NCBI GenBank assembly: GCA_905250125.1
Contig: CAJNOL010000991.1
Location: forward strand, 1-64,000
DNA from: Rotaria sordida
Lineage: Eukaryota > Rotifera > Eurotatoria > Philodinida > Philodinidae
DNA: 64,000 nucleotides
Reading direction: 5' to 3'
In this document: piece by piece, positions 35,531 through 48,890 of the stretch
How positions within the stretch are numbered: the stretch's first letter is position 1
Layout: each line of letters begins with the position of its first letter
Made by a program: the position numbers and the translations under genes
Notes under the pieces: generated by a model
Seen by the model: only the letters and a program-made list of their open reading frames with translations
Databases searched by the model: none
What the model was told of the DNA's origin: nothing

Positions 35531-36261
35531 AATCAAGTGAGTTTTTATATGTACATAAATATGTTTTTCTAATACAAAGGTTTTTTTAAAATATATATGG
35601 AATTAAGCTGATCTTACATAACTCCGTAAACTATATTCAAATGCTTCATTTTATCGTTTAACTAATATGCGTAACACATTCTTGAAAAGATAGAGACTTT
35701 AAAAATTAGCTATGAATACTTAATTTCCTTTTTTAAAAATCTATACTAATATAATACATTCCAGATTGACATCATCATGTAAATAGAATTGTATAGAAGA
35801 AATAATATTTGAAAAAAACTATCGAAATTATCAGAAAACATAATTTAGATTACTATGATATGAATGCATTGAGAGGTTTAAAATCATTTTTTAGTAATTA
35901 CGAGCAATACAGTAGTAATTTAAAACTTCTTTATTATTATCAAATCCTTTTTGTTGTGAAACATATGTTGAAAGAACTAGAGAAGGTATGAAGAAAGAAA
36001 TTTAAATTCTCTCTTATTCATGAACTACACCAGTAGAAGTAAAAAAGGCTCTACTTCTGCTTGATTTTTTTTAGAATGACACATGTGGAAAATATGGCTA
36101 CGGCCTCATTTGATGGCATATTAGGCTCAGTGGAAAACGATACATTTACTATTAGTTTTTGCAAAAGGTATCGCCAAGAATGTGTAAATAAGCTTTTTCT
36201 TATTCATTTTCATGCAAATCACAAACTATGATAGGTATTATAAGACGTCTCAGAAGTGTCT

Positions 36262-38013
36262 TCGTCTTTTCTCAGCAGAGAATCTCTCAAGAACTTAAAA
36301 ATCTCATCGATTGAGATTATAATGATTAAATAAGGAATAGCTATGAATAAACTACCCTCAGTTAAGTTGAACACAAGTTGCTTCTAGTAGAAATTATCAA
36401 TTTTCCAATTTATAAGCGAAATTTTGAATGTTGCTCTTGAATATCATTTTGCGCTGAAGATACAAAAATTATGTAGAGCTGAATTTTTTACTGTGTTTAT
36501 CTGAAACACAGGTACTAATTGCTAGAAAGTTCTACCTCAAAAAGGTGACGATTGAGATTGAAAGAAAATTATTCAACCTTGAATAGAATCACTTACAGTT
36601 TCAGTATTCAAGCATCGCCTGTACATGTATTGGATTGCTCTGGATAGATATAGATGTGTATGTAAACTTTCTCTATTTATCTACCCGAAGAATAGTTTAC
36701 TACTGAAAACGATGAGTATTCTATTTTTAAAGACTTCCATAATTGAACTCAAGTTTTAATTATTATATGTATGATCCATATCTTAGTTGCATCCATGCAT
36801 TTCATTGTTCGATGTGCTGTAGTTCAGAGTTGTTTCATTTTCTTTATTATACAAAGCCATTGTCCATATTAACACAAATGTATTGAACAATTGAACAATT
36901 GATCAACTAGTTCTTCTTCTTAAAATGAAGTAAGTGATAATAGAGCTAGAAGTTCTGCAGACGCTCGTTTCTGGAGTAGTTGCGTGTTTTGAATCACTTC
37001 ATTCATTATGTCTATACTTTAAACTACGATCAACAACAATGTCTGTCTTTTCATATGGCCAAACAATATTTTTCCTTCTTTCTTCTAGCACTTGCATTGT
37101 CGCATGCATGCATGCATGCCATAACAACTGAAACAGCTGAGAAGTAATAAACAGGTCATTACCAATTCTCTCCTGTTTTCTGTGAATCTCATACGTTAAG
37201 ATGTGAATGTAAATTTATATCGAGGTTTTCTTTCCTCTCCGCTTGCAGATACGTGCATCGAAGGAACAGTTGCTGCATTGATAATTATTAAATAAACACA
37301 TGAATATTTAATTATCACATAATGCTTTATTTTTGACTTGATCCAGTCTTCAAATTGTTTTTTATAAGAATTGTATACGTATATTTATATAGCTATCAAA
37401 TTATTTCTTAGTTTATATGAAGTATGTGAGTTCCACATTTAATTCCTTAAGAGACTGTGCTGACAAGCTTTTCTATTTGGCATTTACGCATATACACAAG
37501 TAACAAAATGATTAATATTTTATTGCAAAAGAATTTTATTCAATTGATAAAAAGAGGAAGAAATACATTAAAATTTTTACAATAAATAGTCTAGCTTTAC
37601 TCGAGACTAATATTTAAAAAAAAAAGTTGGTTAAATCAGTTTTTCTTCCTTTGTTATTTTGTCATCAAGCAGTGAAACATGAAAGATTACAAGATTAACA
37701 AGAAACTTTTGAAAAATTTCTCTCTACTTCAATCGTTATCCTTTTGAGGTGGAATTTTTAGACGATCGAGACCACTGCTTCGAATAAACACAGTAAAAAA
37801 TTCAATTTTATACACTTTTGCTTCTTCAATAAAAATCAAGACTGAAGAGCAGCATTCAAAAATTTCGTTTATAACTTGGAAAACTCATAACTTCTGCCAG
37901 AAGCAACTTGTACCCAAACCAACTAAGGGTATTTCATTCGTAGTTATGCGTTATCTAATTATCATCTTCCCAGTCGAGAAGATTTTTAACACATTGAGAA
38001 GTTCTCTCGTCAC
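36262..38013. repeat. inverted repeat: ~310-bp arms around a 1.1-kb spacer
   Basis: The left arm (about 36262-36573) and the inverted right arm (about 37711-38013) share long blocks, for example ACAAGTTGCTTCTAGTAGAA against the complement of TTCTGCCAGAAGCAACTTGT, and ATTTTTTACTGTGTTTATCTG. Divergence is perhaps 25%. The spacer shows no gene; the open frame at 36934-37131 looks spurious and includes a GCATGCATGCATGC microsatellite. It may be an old DNA element with long inverted repeats. Confidence 0.6.
37416..37490 (+). repeat. dispersed GTGAGTTCC repeat, copy B
   Basis: TATGTGAGTTCCACATTT, then CTGTGCTGACAAGCTTTTC matches the start of intron 1 of the methyltransferase-like gene (5309-5360) and the stretch at 48827-48885. 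TTAGTTTATATGAAG just upstream even resembles that gene's first exon (TTAGTTTAATGAAG). No coding exon follows here. Confidence 0.5.
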
Positions 38014-40831
38014 AGATTAGTAACTCCTTTGTTCCGTTCTTATTGAAACAGTCTTGTCGTATTTCGCACTCTAATGTCAAAGGATGCACAACCATAGCTA
38101 TTGAAACTTAAAACTGATCTTAAAAAAATTAAATGAGCTTAAAGATTTATAGTCAAAAAAAGCCATAAATATAGTTTTTCAGATGTTTAATTATGTGGGT
38201 AAAAACTTGAATACACATACTTCTATCATCAGACATATTATTAGTGATATAAGATAATCGATCGTCTAAAAGCATTTCTAATTGTATTGGAGACAAGAGA
38301 AAAGATCGCGATCTCACTTCCCGTGCTTCAACATACTTATCTCGTCTTTTAACGTTCTTTACATCCATTTTGAGTACATTTCAAATAATTGCTGACACTA
38401 CTTAAGTCAATCTCTTCCTTATTGATGAAAGGAAGATTGTCATATTTTTTATATTCCTAGATTCGTAATCATTTTCTTTTGCACTCAATGTACAAATTCT
38501 TCATATGTCAGCAATAATCAATTGACAAAATAATGTTGGACAGTCTGATACTGGGCCATTCAAGGCTTCTAATAAGAATTTTAAAGTCTTTTTTTAAACT
38601 ATTTTGATACGCAATCTATTATTCTATAGAACTGTCGACTTCAGCTTTTTTGTAACGAATTCTCTTCCTTTCACGAAATTTGTATGCACATCAAGTTGGA
38701 CATAAAATGGAACGCATTGTACATTGTAGAGTATGAAATTTTCTGTGCCAGGTTGCGATGACAATTCCAAGATTTCGTTCTTCGATCATTCAATAAATAC
38801 AGTCATATCTAATGTAAAAGTTCTAGAACACATGTTTCTATTTTTTCATGCTAACAAATGTTTTGAAGAACTTAATAATATCTGCTGAAATGAAATCTGT
38901 TTTGAAAAAGCTTATTAGTTATATGCTTACGCAGTCAAAAAGTACGAAAGCAGTTATATAAGTTTTAAGTGAAAATCAGGAATAGTTTGAGATAGAGATA
39001 ATTAAAAATAAACAGAATTCAATTTTCTTTGATGAATGAAACATTTTCGTTATGAGTTTGATTAAAATCATTTATATCGATCACAATCTGTGTTTTATCA
39101 CTTAAGATTCTCATTTTTTTAAAATTAATTATCAAAACCAGGCTTACAAAATTTAAATTTTAAAGATCAGGATTTTATCAGAAGTGCTCTCTTAGTTGAA
39201 ATGACAGCAGCATTTATATTTTTTTTCTAAATAAAAATTCAAATTCTCACTCAGATAAGTGCTGTTATCTTTTGAATATTAAGTTAATGATCAGTGATTG
39301 AATATAAGTGATAATTATTTTTACTTTACCTCTAGCACAAGTTATGTTTTTTGCTATAGAACAATCAGGAAAACATTTTCTTAGTTACATCAATTATACA
39401 CGCTTGTAAAATATAACAATGGGAACACTTTATAGGATGAAGAACTAGGGCACTTTCGACAGTACATAATCGGTTAGATTCAGATGTTGTTATATTAAAT
39501 GTGGTATCGGTGGTTTCACTGGAACAAAAACAACTACAAAGATATAGATTATAACAGTGAAATCGATAGTGATAAATCATACATTGATTAGCTTAAGTTG
39601 ATTGTGCATTATTGGTGACTTTTTGTTTGCATATGATGATTGATATCACCAATGCTACTTTTTAGAATAGAGAAATGAATATTATTGACAACACACAATA
39701 TTTTTGTTGAATTGCTTTTTGCATTCTTATAAAAATATAGAAAAAATAGGATTTGATAACATTCCATTTTCGAACTTTGATGTATGTCGTCTATTCACTA
39801 TTAATGATGGCACAACAGCAACTCTCAAATATGAAATATGTTTTAATAGAACATAAACAGAATTATTTACCAAGATGGTACAGCTTATATCAAAAAATTA
39901 TTGTCTCACTAATTAGACGTCTCGCTAATATCATCCTTTTTGAGACAAAAAATTAACATGCACACAATATGCACTTTTTTACTATCGCATGTTAAACAAG
40001 TGCTTCGTATAAAACTACTTCCTTCATTTGATCATTTTAGTTTGAGAATAATCAAATAAAGACAATGTGTTTTCTTATTGGTTACTACAACCATTAGATC
40101 GTGCGGTAGTTCATTTTCTTCTTGTAACTCTTTTACTGTTTCAAAATGTCAGTGACAGCCAAATATGAAAAAAACTAAAAGTCGGGCTAAATCAAAAGAA
40201 AATTCTACGAATCAATTCTTGAAATCAAGAGATTTTCTACCAAGAGAGAAGTCCAAAATTCAGGAGTGTCCTAGGCAAATAAGGAGACTTGATAAGCCTA
40301 ACTACTGATACCATTGCATTATTATATGTCGTATAATTTTGTTTGCAATTAGAATAAAAAGTTTCAATGCATATGGTAATCATTCAAGAGTGCAATAATA
40401 GTTGTAACAATATACACTAGCTTATTTCTAGAATACTTTGAAGATCTTTATGTTTCTTGTTTTAAGGATTGTATTCCAAAGATTTCTTCTACATTTTATG
40501 TATAATTCGATTAAAACATGAACAAGACTTACAATGAAAAGAAAGATTAAATGATTGTACTTCGTGCAGTCAATCAATTTAATGACTAGGTTAGAAGACA
40601 TCGTAAAATGTAGAAAGTACTAGGCGATACATTTGTTCTGTTATATCTGCCATAGTCGAGGGTGATATCATTTGTATACGCTTAAATATTAGCATATATA
40701 TACATATATGTACGAATAACAAAAAATCAAAGATGACTATTCTTTCTGTTAGAGGTCATAAAAGAATAAACATAGTATGCATCTGATATTTTTACCACTA
40801 ATATCTTTTTCTTTTGAATTATGTTAGTAAA
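38014..40831. other. intergenic, no gene supported
   Basis: Two minus-strand frames (38153-38368 and 39365-39580) and one plus-strand frame (39753-39956) are slightly protein-like but have no recognisable domain. The second is cysteine-rich and would need a frameshift to continue. The rest is AT-rich and unremarkable. Confidence 0.4.
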
Positions 40832-41400
40832 ATGGATACTTCAATTGCTGTTGTAATATTCATCGTAGTATATTCTATCCAATGGCATTACCAGTGGTGG
40901 CTCGAAGGATTCGTCATTGCGGAAGGCGGGGTTCACGGCTTTTTGGAACAGAGAACATTGTTCTTCTCACAGCATGTAGAAAAACTATAGCTCTGCTGGG
41001 AAAAAGCAAAAACTTTTCACGCTTGGAAGGAGGTTACATCTCCAATATTCTCCGATCGGTCCACCACTAGATATAAGACTATAATTCGATGAGAAAAGAG
41101 ACGTGATCAACAGCAACAAATCAAACATCGTTCGACAGTCTTGATCAATGTATCAAGGTAATTTCTTCAAAAAACTTACCATTTTCTATTGACATATTTT
41201 TAATTAACTTACAATAGATATTTACACAAAAATTAGAAGATGCTGAATGGATTTTTGACCATCAATCAACTATTACCATTTTCATATTGATCTAACGTTC
41301 TTCATGTGATGTAATAAATCGTTCAAGTGATGCATTCAGAACTATGACCAATGTGTTCTACGTTATAAGAGAATATTCCTCAACAGCTATTCATTGAAGC
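40832..41400 (+). pseudogene. decayed gene of unknown family
   Basis: An ATG at 40832 opens a frame starting MDTSIAVVIFIVVYSIQWHY with a hydrophobic anchor, then QWWLEGFVIAEGGVHGFLEQ, stopped by TAG at 40988. The same frame continues protein-like beyond the stop (LCWEKAKTFHAWKEV) with a second stop near 41090, and a possible GTAATT donor near 41158. A possible exon after TTACAATAG (about 41219) reads IFTQKLEDAEWIFDHQS before further stops. Composition and codon use are coding-like, but at least three stops interrupt it. I do not recognise the family. From 41400 to 41976 nothing else is seen. Confidence 0.4.
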
Positions 41401-41976
41401 ATGATTGTTGTTCCAGCGTGGATTGATTTCTCTTCATCGTGTTGTAGCAGTCATCAAGATTATTGATATAGTTGTAATCGATCTTTTCCTATCGAGTGCA
41501 CCAGATATAGTTTATTTCTTATCGAAAGCTTTAGCTAAAATGGCGAACATATAAGTAAAAAATTTCTGCCCATACAGATGAAAGTGATTTTAGCTGAAAG
41601 TTGAATATAGATAATAGTGTTGCGAAGTAAAATTTGGGCGAGATGACATATAAAATAAATAATTAATATACTATATTCTAATCGGATCTATTCGTTTTAA
41701 TCAAAATATTTTCCAAAACTTACGAACAAATTACTTAGCGCTAATCAGCACTGGTTTTTTCGCACATTTATGTTCTTTGAATACTGTTACGTTCGGTAAT
41801 CATATCTAAATATGTATCATGTGGCAACAACGAAAATTAGATGAAATAATTTTCTCTACTTTTGATTTGGCAGTAATATTCTTCTTCCATGGAAAAAATT
41901 TCAAATAATTATGATTACAGGCGCGTTCTGTTCGAAGTCATAAATAAAGAATTATTTGTTTTTTGTTTTGAAAATC

Positions 41977-44249
41977 ATGTTTCAATTTTTTTTAACAATT
42001 TTTCCTCTTTTTTTTTCATTAACAAAAACTTCACATTTTCTCGGTGGTTCATTTACTTATCGACATATTCAACAAGCTATTAATTACAAATTATATAAAT
42101 CAGTTTTAGTTGAAATACGTTTTCATATATCTGATCATTATTTTATTTGCACACCTGAACAAGTTAATGAACACATGATTGTATATCTAATAGGTGAATC
42201 TGTTCCATATGATGAAATCAATAATAGATATCTATGGTATGAAACAGATGCAATACGAAGAAATAAATATTTCTACAATATTGAGTGTTTGAGTGAATCT
42301 CATAATCGTGCATGTAAGCATTTCCATGAAAAAACTTGGGCCTATTGTGAAAGTGCTAATCAACATAGTGGTTATTCAATATTACGACGTCAATTTTTAT
42401 TAATGGTTGAAAAATATAAACCAATTCAACTTCGTTACGTATGTAGATGAATAATCATAATATTAATATTGTCTACTATGGAAGTCATAGTTGAATATCA
42501 TTAAGTACACTATTGAATATAACTTTTTCAGCAAAAGAAAGAAAAATTCTAAATAAAAAGAGAATATTGAAGTTTCAACTCAAGATGTTTACAGACAAAT
42601 TTTATTGTATTAGTCTGGAGAAAACGTTTTTCAGTATTTTTTTTTCCAGACAAAAATAGCAGATTTCATGGCACTATATAGACATTAGTATTCAAAAAAT
42701 CAGCTGTTAATTCTCTAATTTTTGTCGTAACAAAAATGCATTATATTTTGCTTAAATATTTCATTACAAAATATTTTTCTTACAGTTTTCTTGTTGTTGG
42801 GCAAATTCATCAGATAAAAACTTTTATCTTGATTTATCTATTGAAACAACATTAAAACGAATTAATTCATCACCTTACCCATATATACCAGCATCGTATT
42901 ATGTTGATTTCAATAGATCAAGAAAAATAAAAATATTTGTCTATGATGCTGACGGTAAAATGATTATTTTTTTTGTTATCGTAACAATAAACTTTGTTTT
43001 GTTCAAAATAGATGATGAGATTGTATGCGAACAATTTGAAGATCTTCGTGGATTTTTAACAGTACATGTTGATAATGATTGTACATTGACTTATCAAACA
43101 AATCGACTTGGTAAACAATTCGGTCAATTTTGGTTAATGGATCGAAATAAAAATCAAATTCTTTCACGCTCTTTAATTAGTGTTCAATTGTTTATTTTAA
43201 AAGATATTATTTGTAATACCCAACCCGAAATTATCGTTGAAAGTGCAGGAGATCGTTCTAATATGTCTACAATTAGAATAAAAGAATCAGTTTATATAAC
43301 TGTTAGTCTTAATCCTAATTGTCTTTTAATTGAACCTCAAGATCAAACAATAACTGAACTAACAACATTATGTTCGAATGATCAACCAGTTGTTTTAGCT
43401 AATGGTGGTATTGAAGTTATATTTCAATGTTCACCAACTTTATGTGAAAAATATCAAGTATGTTTCGTTGGTGAATTCGGTCTTAAGTTACCATCTACTG
43501 AAATTCGATGTTTTTCAATTAAAGTCATCGGTACTGGTATGTTATTCAGTGTAATATGCAAAAAAAAATTTTTTAGAATGATCATCCACTCTAAACATAA
43601 AATCCAAGCATTAGCAGCTTGTCTACAACTCAGATAAAGAAAATATGTGATCCAAAACTTTTTATAGCTATCATTTATAAATTTCTTTTCCAAGTATTTC
43701 TTTACAGAACGTTTTCATTTTCTCTTTGAAGAGGATGAATGTGCACTTGCCGTTAGCAACTATCGTTTTCTGAAACATCACAATCGTCGTTTTGTCATAG
43801 CAGAGCATATCACTCACAACAAAATTGCGACAATATCAACAGCATTGTCAAAATCGTCGACATCTATATTACAGAAAACAATATCAACATTACCACGATC
43901 AGAGTCAAAAGTGTCGTTATCATCACGATCCAAATTTCGAAGCTGGCTGTGGATTTTAGTTGCTTTTATCTTTTTCCTTTTGATTGGTTTTATTGGATAT
44001 TTCAGTTACAAGCAAATATTAGTGACATTTAATCGATATTCTTTGAGCAGTGATCAATTTCATTCATCAAGCAGAAGTGATAGTTGTACTACTATTAAAT
44101 CTGATCTGGTCGGAACATATCCTAGTATGAAACAAATCAGCACGTCCAGTGCTCAACATAATCAGGATGACAACTCGTCAGGTTCGCCTCAAAGAGTAAA
44201 AGTTAGAGCACAGTGTATTCGACTAGGAACACTTATTGAAGATGATTAA
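41977..44249 (+). CDS. type I membrane protein with invertebrate 'CCW..INSSP' ectodomain, 4 exons
   Basis: Exons 41977-42438, 42786-42954, 43012-43536 and 43708-44249 encode 565 residues. Introns are 347, 57 and 171 nt. Residues 1-21 are a signal peptide. The ectodomain starts GGSFTYRH, contains SCCWANSSD at the exon 2 start, INSSPYPYIPA, FVYDADDEIVC, then CTLTYQTN..GKQFGQFWLMDRN and paired cysteines. This order (GGTxTWRP, CCW, INSSP, DxDGDxVRC, CTxxY, YAVxIxIEDF) is what I remember from large families of uncharacterised secreted/adhesion proteins in molluscs, annelids and cnidarians, where DGD marks a cadherin-like fold. A transmembrane helix spans about 465-485 (WLWILVAFIFFLLIGFIGYF), with an 80-residue Ser-rich cytosolic tail. 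The last donor (GTATGT at 43537) was chosen over GTACTG at 43531; both keep frame. An AATAAA signal lies at 44366. Role unknown, plausibly surface adhesion or recognition. Confidence 0.8.
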
Positions 44250-45640
44250 TAAAAAAAATAATTAAATAATTTTTTTTCTACATGTTTAGCATATTTCATA
44301 TACCTTGAACTTTACAGCGTCCAAAGAGGATAGACCTAATTATTGCATATGTATTTACTTTATCTAATAAAGAAGCAACATATTTAGAAACATTGGTTTT
44401 TAACTAATCAGAATAACATATAGTTTTATTATAGCCATTGCAAGAAAGTATTTACAGATACCTTGTTTGTATTATACTAGAGAACTATCTGAAGGCTTAA
44501 CTGATATGAAATTAACAAATAACAAATGAACATTGAAGAGTAAGGGAAATGACCACATGTTCGTTTTTCGAGAAGTAATATCAAGTTCGAGTCTTCTCTT
44601 CTAAAGAACCATGTTTATATAATATTGTTCTGTTCTACACGGCTCAAGCTACTTGTTCATCAATGGTCTATACATTCTGCTCATATACCATGGCAGTTCG
44701 ATTCTGCACACCATCATTCATGATTCGTGTTATCTGTGCCTATTGTATTATGTTGCTCTATGTTTGTGCTTTGCTTCAATTAGTTTCTTTCTTCATAAAA
44801 AGTTACCTGTAATCAGCATTATGTCCCTTTAGGTCCTATTATGGATAGAGGGTTAAATAAATCACAAATACTTCAATGAACGTTGAAGACAGCTAATGCA
44901 AGTATAGAAGAAAAAATCTAAAAATGAAGTAACACATTAGCCAATTTGGATGCATTCAGATAAATTTTTGTTGGTCGGATTAATCGGTAACAACTAAGAA
45001 GATTAACAAAGCTGATGATAAAAATGAACTTTTTTTTATAGATCTGTTGAATAACATGATACTAAATATTCATTCGTAGTGTACCTAGATTATAGCCACT
45101 TTATATCATACTTTATTTACTTCTGGAGTAATTCATGAGGCTTCTATCACCTTCATATCGACTCTTTCTAAATCGCGTGAAACTTCTAGGATTTGTAGAC
45201 TAATTTGACTTAATCTCATTCATAATTGTAATCTTTTTAATTTCATTTGTACATATTATATATATATATTGAGAATGGTATCTAGCATGGTTTTATGTGA
45301 AATTATGAAAATTAGTATTTAGTCGAAAATGATTCCATACAAAAAGTCTTTCGAATCGGGTGTATATGCTATTCAGAATATGTATATATTCTGTTTATTC
45401 ATGGTCTTCATATAATTTCCTGTGGGTTTTTAAATTTTTTCAACGGTATATTATTACGTGTCAAAGGTTACTTACTGAGGCAGTGTAAGGCACTCTTAAG
45501 GTAATAAAACATTATGAAAAAATTGAATTTTTTAGCATTGATATATACATAGAATTTTATAGAAAACCGATTACTCTACAAAGTGCACCAGACCCGCATA
45601 CAATGGATTATTTTACTGTAATCTGAATGTAGAGGAAAAA
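44250..45640. other. intergenic, nothing recognised
   Basis: AT-rich spacer after the polyadenylation region of the CCW gene. A 50-codon hydrophobic frame near 44665 is not supported by any other feature. Confidence 0.4.
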
Positions 45641-45950
45641 ATAAATACTCGATTCCAAATAAAAATAGGGGACTAGATGGTTTTTAGAGTCATTTATTAC
45701 TGTATATACTATAGACCCGATAGAGTCATCATCGAAAAAATAGGGTATATAGGTATATGTGATATTACATAATTCTAGAGAACCCTCTAGATCCACTAGC
45801 CCCCCACTATCCAAAAAGATGGTGTATAGACATATACTACAATTAATAATTCTAAAGATTCTCTATCCCCACCAATCGAAAAAATGGAGTATAAAGGTAT
45901 ATATGCTAAGATATAATCCAAAAGATTCCCTGAACCATCATTTCTATTTG
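45640..45950. repeat. ~75-bp minisatellite, inverted relative to the 1.3-kb array
   Basis: Units containing CCAAAAAGATGGTGTATAGA, CGAAAAAATAGGGTATATAGG and CGAAAAAATGGAGTATAAAGG recur every 65-77 bases (near 45660, 45735, 45812 and 45877). Their complement matches the units at 1280-1556. Four to five diverged copies. Confidence 0.55.
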
Positions 45951-47316
45951 AAACCGAGTGTCGTTTTTTTCCTTTCAATTCAGATAAACGTCCCATGATT
46001 TCCTCTTTACTACGAGTACATCAAGCTCATCTTTTTGCACACTGTCATCTAATAGAGCTCGTTATGGTCAGCTTCGCTTACAGATTTGGTGAAGTCGTTC
46101 TCGAAATTTCAATACGATAATTAGCATATAAAATGCGGTTCACTTTCAAAACTTCGCTTTTCTGAAATTTTGAGGGGGCCGCAAGAGATTATATTGATGC
46201 CATTTTACTTTATGGTTTTTGCAGTTACTATGACTTTCATATATTCTACTCCTGCCACTACTTCTAGTTTCTTGAATCTCTTTACTCCATTCGCTAAAAG
46301 TAGTTTGCTCACTACTTTTACTCTCTTTACTCATATTACTCTCTTAAAAGAGAGTTTGCCACAATACCGACCATGGTGGCGGCGGAAAAATTTTAGATTT
46401 CGACTTTGATCATCTCATTCGAAAGTCCGAAAAAAAATTGCTTAGAAAATCAAAATATCGATTCATTTTGATTTATCTATAACAAAATAGCAGGGACTCC
46501 ATTTTTTCGACTTCTCGGATCATATCCTAAAAATCGATTTTTTCAATCGTGGTCATATTTTACGCTTTTCTCCTCCATTGTTTGACGCTTTGAGGCGCGA
46601 AAAGTCTCAAATGATAGAGAATGAAATTCTCTACAAAATAGCCTATTTATATTGTTTTCTGAATGCAATTTTTTATGAGAAAGAAATCAAGTTTGAAAAA
46701 AAAGTGTACAATTTCAGTCATCAAATTTCAGTGTCATGAACGAATGTTCCATCAAAGTAAGAGTTTCGAGGCTGAATTTTTGATATGTTGTAGCCCTACT
46801 CACGGCACATCTTTTGGTATATTTGTCATTGAAAAATTTCATCAGGAGGTAATAAAAGTTTCCGTCACGAAAGTTCAAATATAGCACTATTTTACTCTTC
46901 TAACATAGTACTGATGAATTGTTTCGTGAATACGTAGAGAATGTATTTATTTGAATAGTTTGAAGTTTTATAATCGGAAAGACAATATGAAAACTGATGG
47001 TCCATGGTAAATTCGACGGATCATTGAACTGATCACTGTTGACTACTTCTCGATATATATTTGAAGAAATCATAGAAACACGTTTTACTACTAACTTGTT
47101 GAATATGACTTAGATATAGATATATTTTGACCTGTGAATTGGGCGTTTGAATGAGCTTACACACTTGTTAAACAGTATGTAATAAAAATACTGTAAAGGA
47201 TAGTAACATCCGGAGAGCAGATTCTGGGATAAAAAGATAGAGAAAGCTTCGTTGAACACAATGAATTTTACTAATATAGATCAGAAGCATAATATTTAGA
47301 AATTTATTGATCTGAT

Positions 47317-47801
47317 ATATCCTCCTGGCCGAAATAAAAGACATACCTAGTTTTTACAATTATCCTTCTCTGCGTCGTTGAAATTGGTCTCATATTTATA
47401 CCACAAATGCATCTTCGATTGCTTGACTTACCCTGAAAGTTTCAGCTATATACAACGAATTTTCGCTAAGAACATTAAAAATATGTGTCATGTACTCCTG
47501 CAGCAGTAAAACCATAATTGNNNNNNNNNNNNNNNNNNNNNNNNNNNNNNNNNNNNNNNNNNNNNNNNNNNNNNNNNNNNNNNNNNNNNNNNNNNNNNNN
47601 NNNNNNNNNNNNNNNNNNNNGAGTACATGACACATATTTTTAATTTTCTCAGCGAGTATTCGTTGTGTATAGCTAAAACTTTCAGGGTAAGTCAAGCAAT
47701 CAAAGATGCATCTGTGCTATAAATATGAGACCAATTTCAACGACGCAGAGAAGGATAATTGTAAAAACTAAGTGTGTCTTTTTTTTGGGCCAGGAGGATA
47801 T
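47317..47801. repeat. palindromic MITE interrupted by assembly gap
   Basis: ATATCCTCCTGGCC at the left end and GGCCAGGAGGATAT at the right end begin two arms of about 190 and 180 bases that pair closely, up to the run of N at 47521-47620. Left-arm TGTGTCATGTACTCCTGCAG is answered by GAGTACATGACACATATTTT immediately after the gap, so the gap sits at or near the palindrome centre. Confidence 0.75.
47521..47620. other. assembly gap, 100 N
   Basis: A run of 100 N of presumably unknown true size, placed at the centre of a palindrome. Confidence 1.
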
Positions 47802-48544
47802 TGAGAACATACTAAAACTTACATTTGGAACGTATGAGCCAAAAAAAGATAGAGTGTTGCTTTCAACCATTTGAAAATGTGTATAAAATGAGAGTAATTT
47901 TGGATCAAGTTAGAAATTAGCTGAAATATTAGAGTAACTGTGCTTTTATGACTATTGAAATCTATATTTATACCACAGCAAGAGGAAAAGTGAGTTCACT
48001 GGGATGTAACCGAATTATATCGAAAGTATATAGAATAATTCAACTTTGTATTCTCTTCTTCTCTGTTTTGTTTCTATGCGGCTATTTAGTCGCGAAATCG
48101 TAGGAAATTCATAAGCGGTTGTTGCTATATCCCCTGGACATTCATGTATTTTTCAACTGCTCTCTGCTAATAAAACAAATAGTGTTAAACTAAAATAAAA
48201 TACATCTTTAGATTGTATTTATGCACTCATTACTCTATCTCAAACTTTCAACAAACATTACGTGACATCATCATCAGAAAAAAGAATGATCAAGAATACG
48301 AACATACACATATAAATACTAAAATATATGGGAAGAAAAAAAGAAAGAATGGATATTTTCAAAAGTGTTTGTTATTTCTTTTGTTCTTTCTGCAAATTTT
48401 AGTATTAGTACGTGTAGTTTCTATTGTTTTGTATCGTTCATTCTTCTGATGATACCACATAATACTCCTCAATATCCTGAGACAGAGTAATAAATACATA
48501 AATGAAATCTAAAAATATATTCCGTTCTGGTTTTATATTATTTT

Positions 48545-48890
48545 GTGGAAGTCACGTATATTTTCGAAGAAAATGGTGAGTATAAGTTTTAAGGTCAAGG
48601 TTTTCTGGCTTCCCTTTCTTCCCCGATCCCATTACAGACACATAGTAACAGGGAAGAGAACATTACAAACATACCCCGCATTACAGACGCTCCCTATTAC
48701 AGATCTTCAGAACCGCGCACAAAAGGGCTTCAGATTCTATACAATATTCTAATGTATTCATAATTATTTGAAAAAAAAAACTATTTTTCAGCGTACATAT
48801 AATGTATTAAGACAACAACTTGGAAGGATATATGTGAGTTCCACATTTCAGCTCCAAAAGAGCTGTGCTGACAAGTTTTTTGAATTATTT
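48545..48890. repeat. dispersed repeat, copy C
   Basis: Starts GTGGAAGTCACGTATATTTT and carries AGTATAAGTTTTAAGGTCAAG and several ATTACAGA words, matching 4.6-4.8 kb. It ends with ATATGTGAGTTCCACATTTC and GAGCTGTGCTGACAAG, matching 5.31-5.36 and 37.42-37.49 kb. The two end words are inverted copies of each other, suggesting an element of about 300 bp. It lies in the spacer of the 3.7-kb inverted repeat. Confidence 0.5.

Noticed and set aside
38153..38368. Minus-strand 71-codon frame as a first exon
   Set aside because: The first 50 residues are plausible and a GTATGT donor exists, but no downstream exon could be matched to it.
39365..39580. Cysteine-rich minus-strand frame as a gene
   Set aside because: It has an ATG and eight cysteines, but the protein-like continuation lies in another frame without room for an intron, and no neighbouring exon or domain supports it. 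It may be a decayed exon.
44665..44814. 50-codon hydrophobic frame after the CCW gene
   Set aside because: Short, no splice or promoter context; AT-rich DNA often yields hydrophobic frames.
46663..46884. Frames in the arms of the 3.7-kb inverted repeat as genes
   Set aside because: The same sequence on the other arm (49602-49913) gives different, equally featureless frames; there is no domain.
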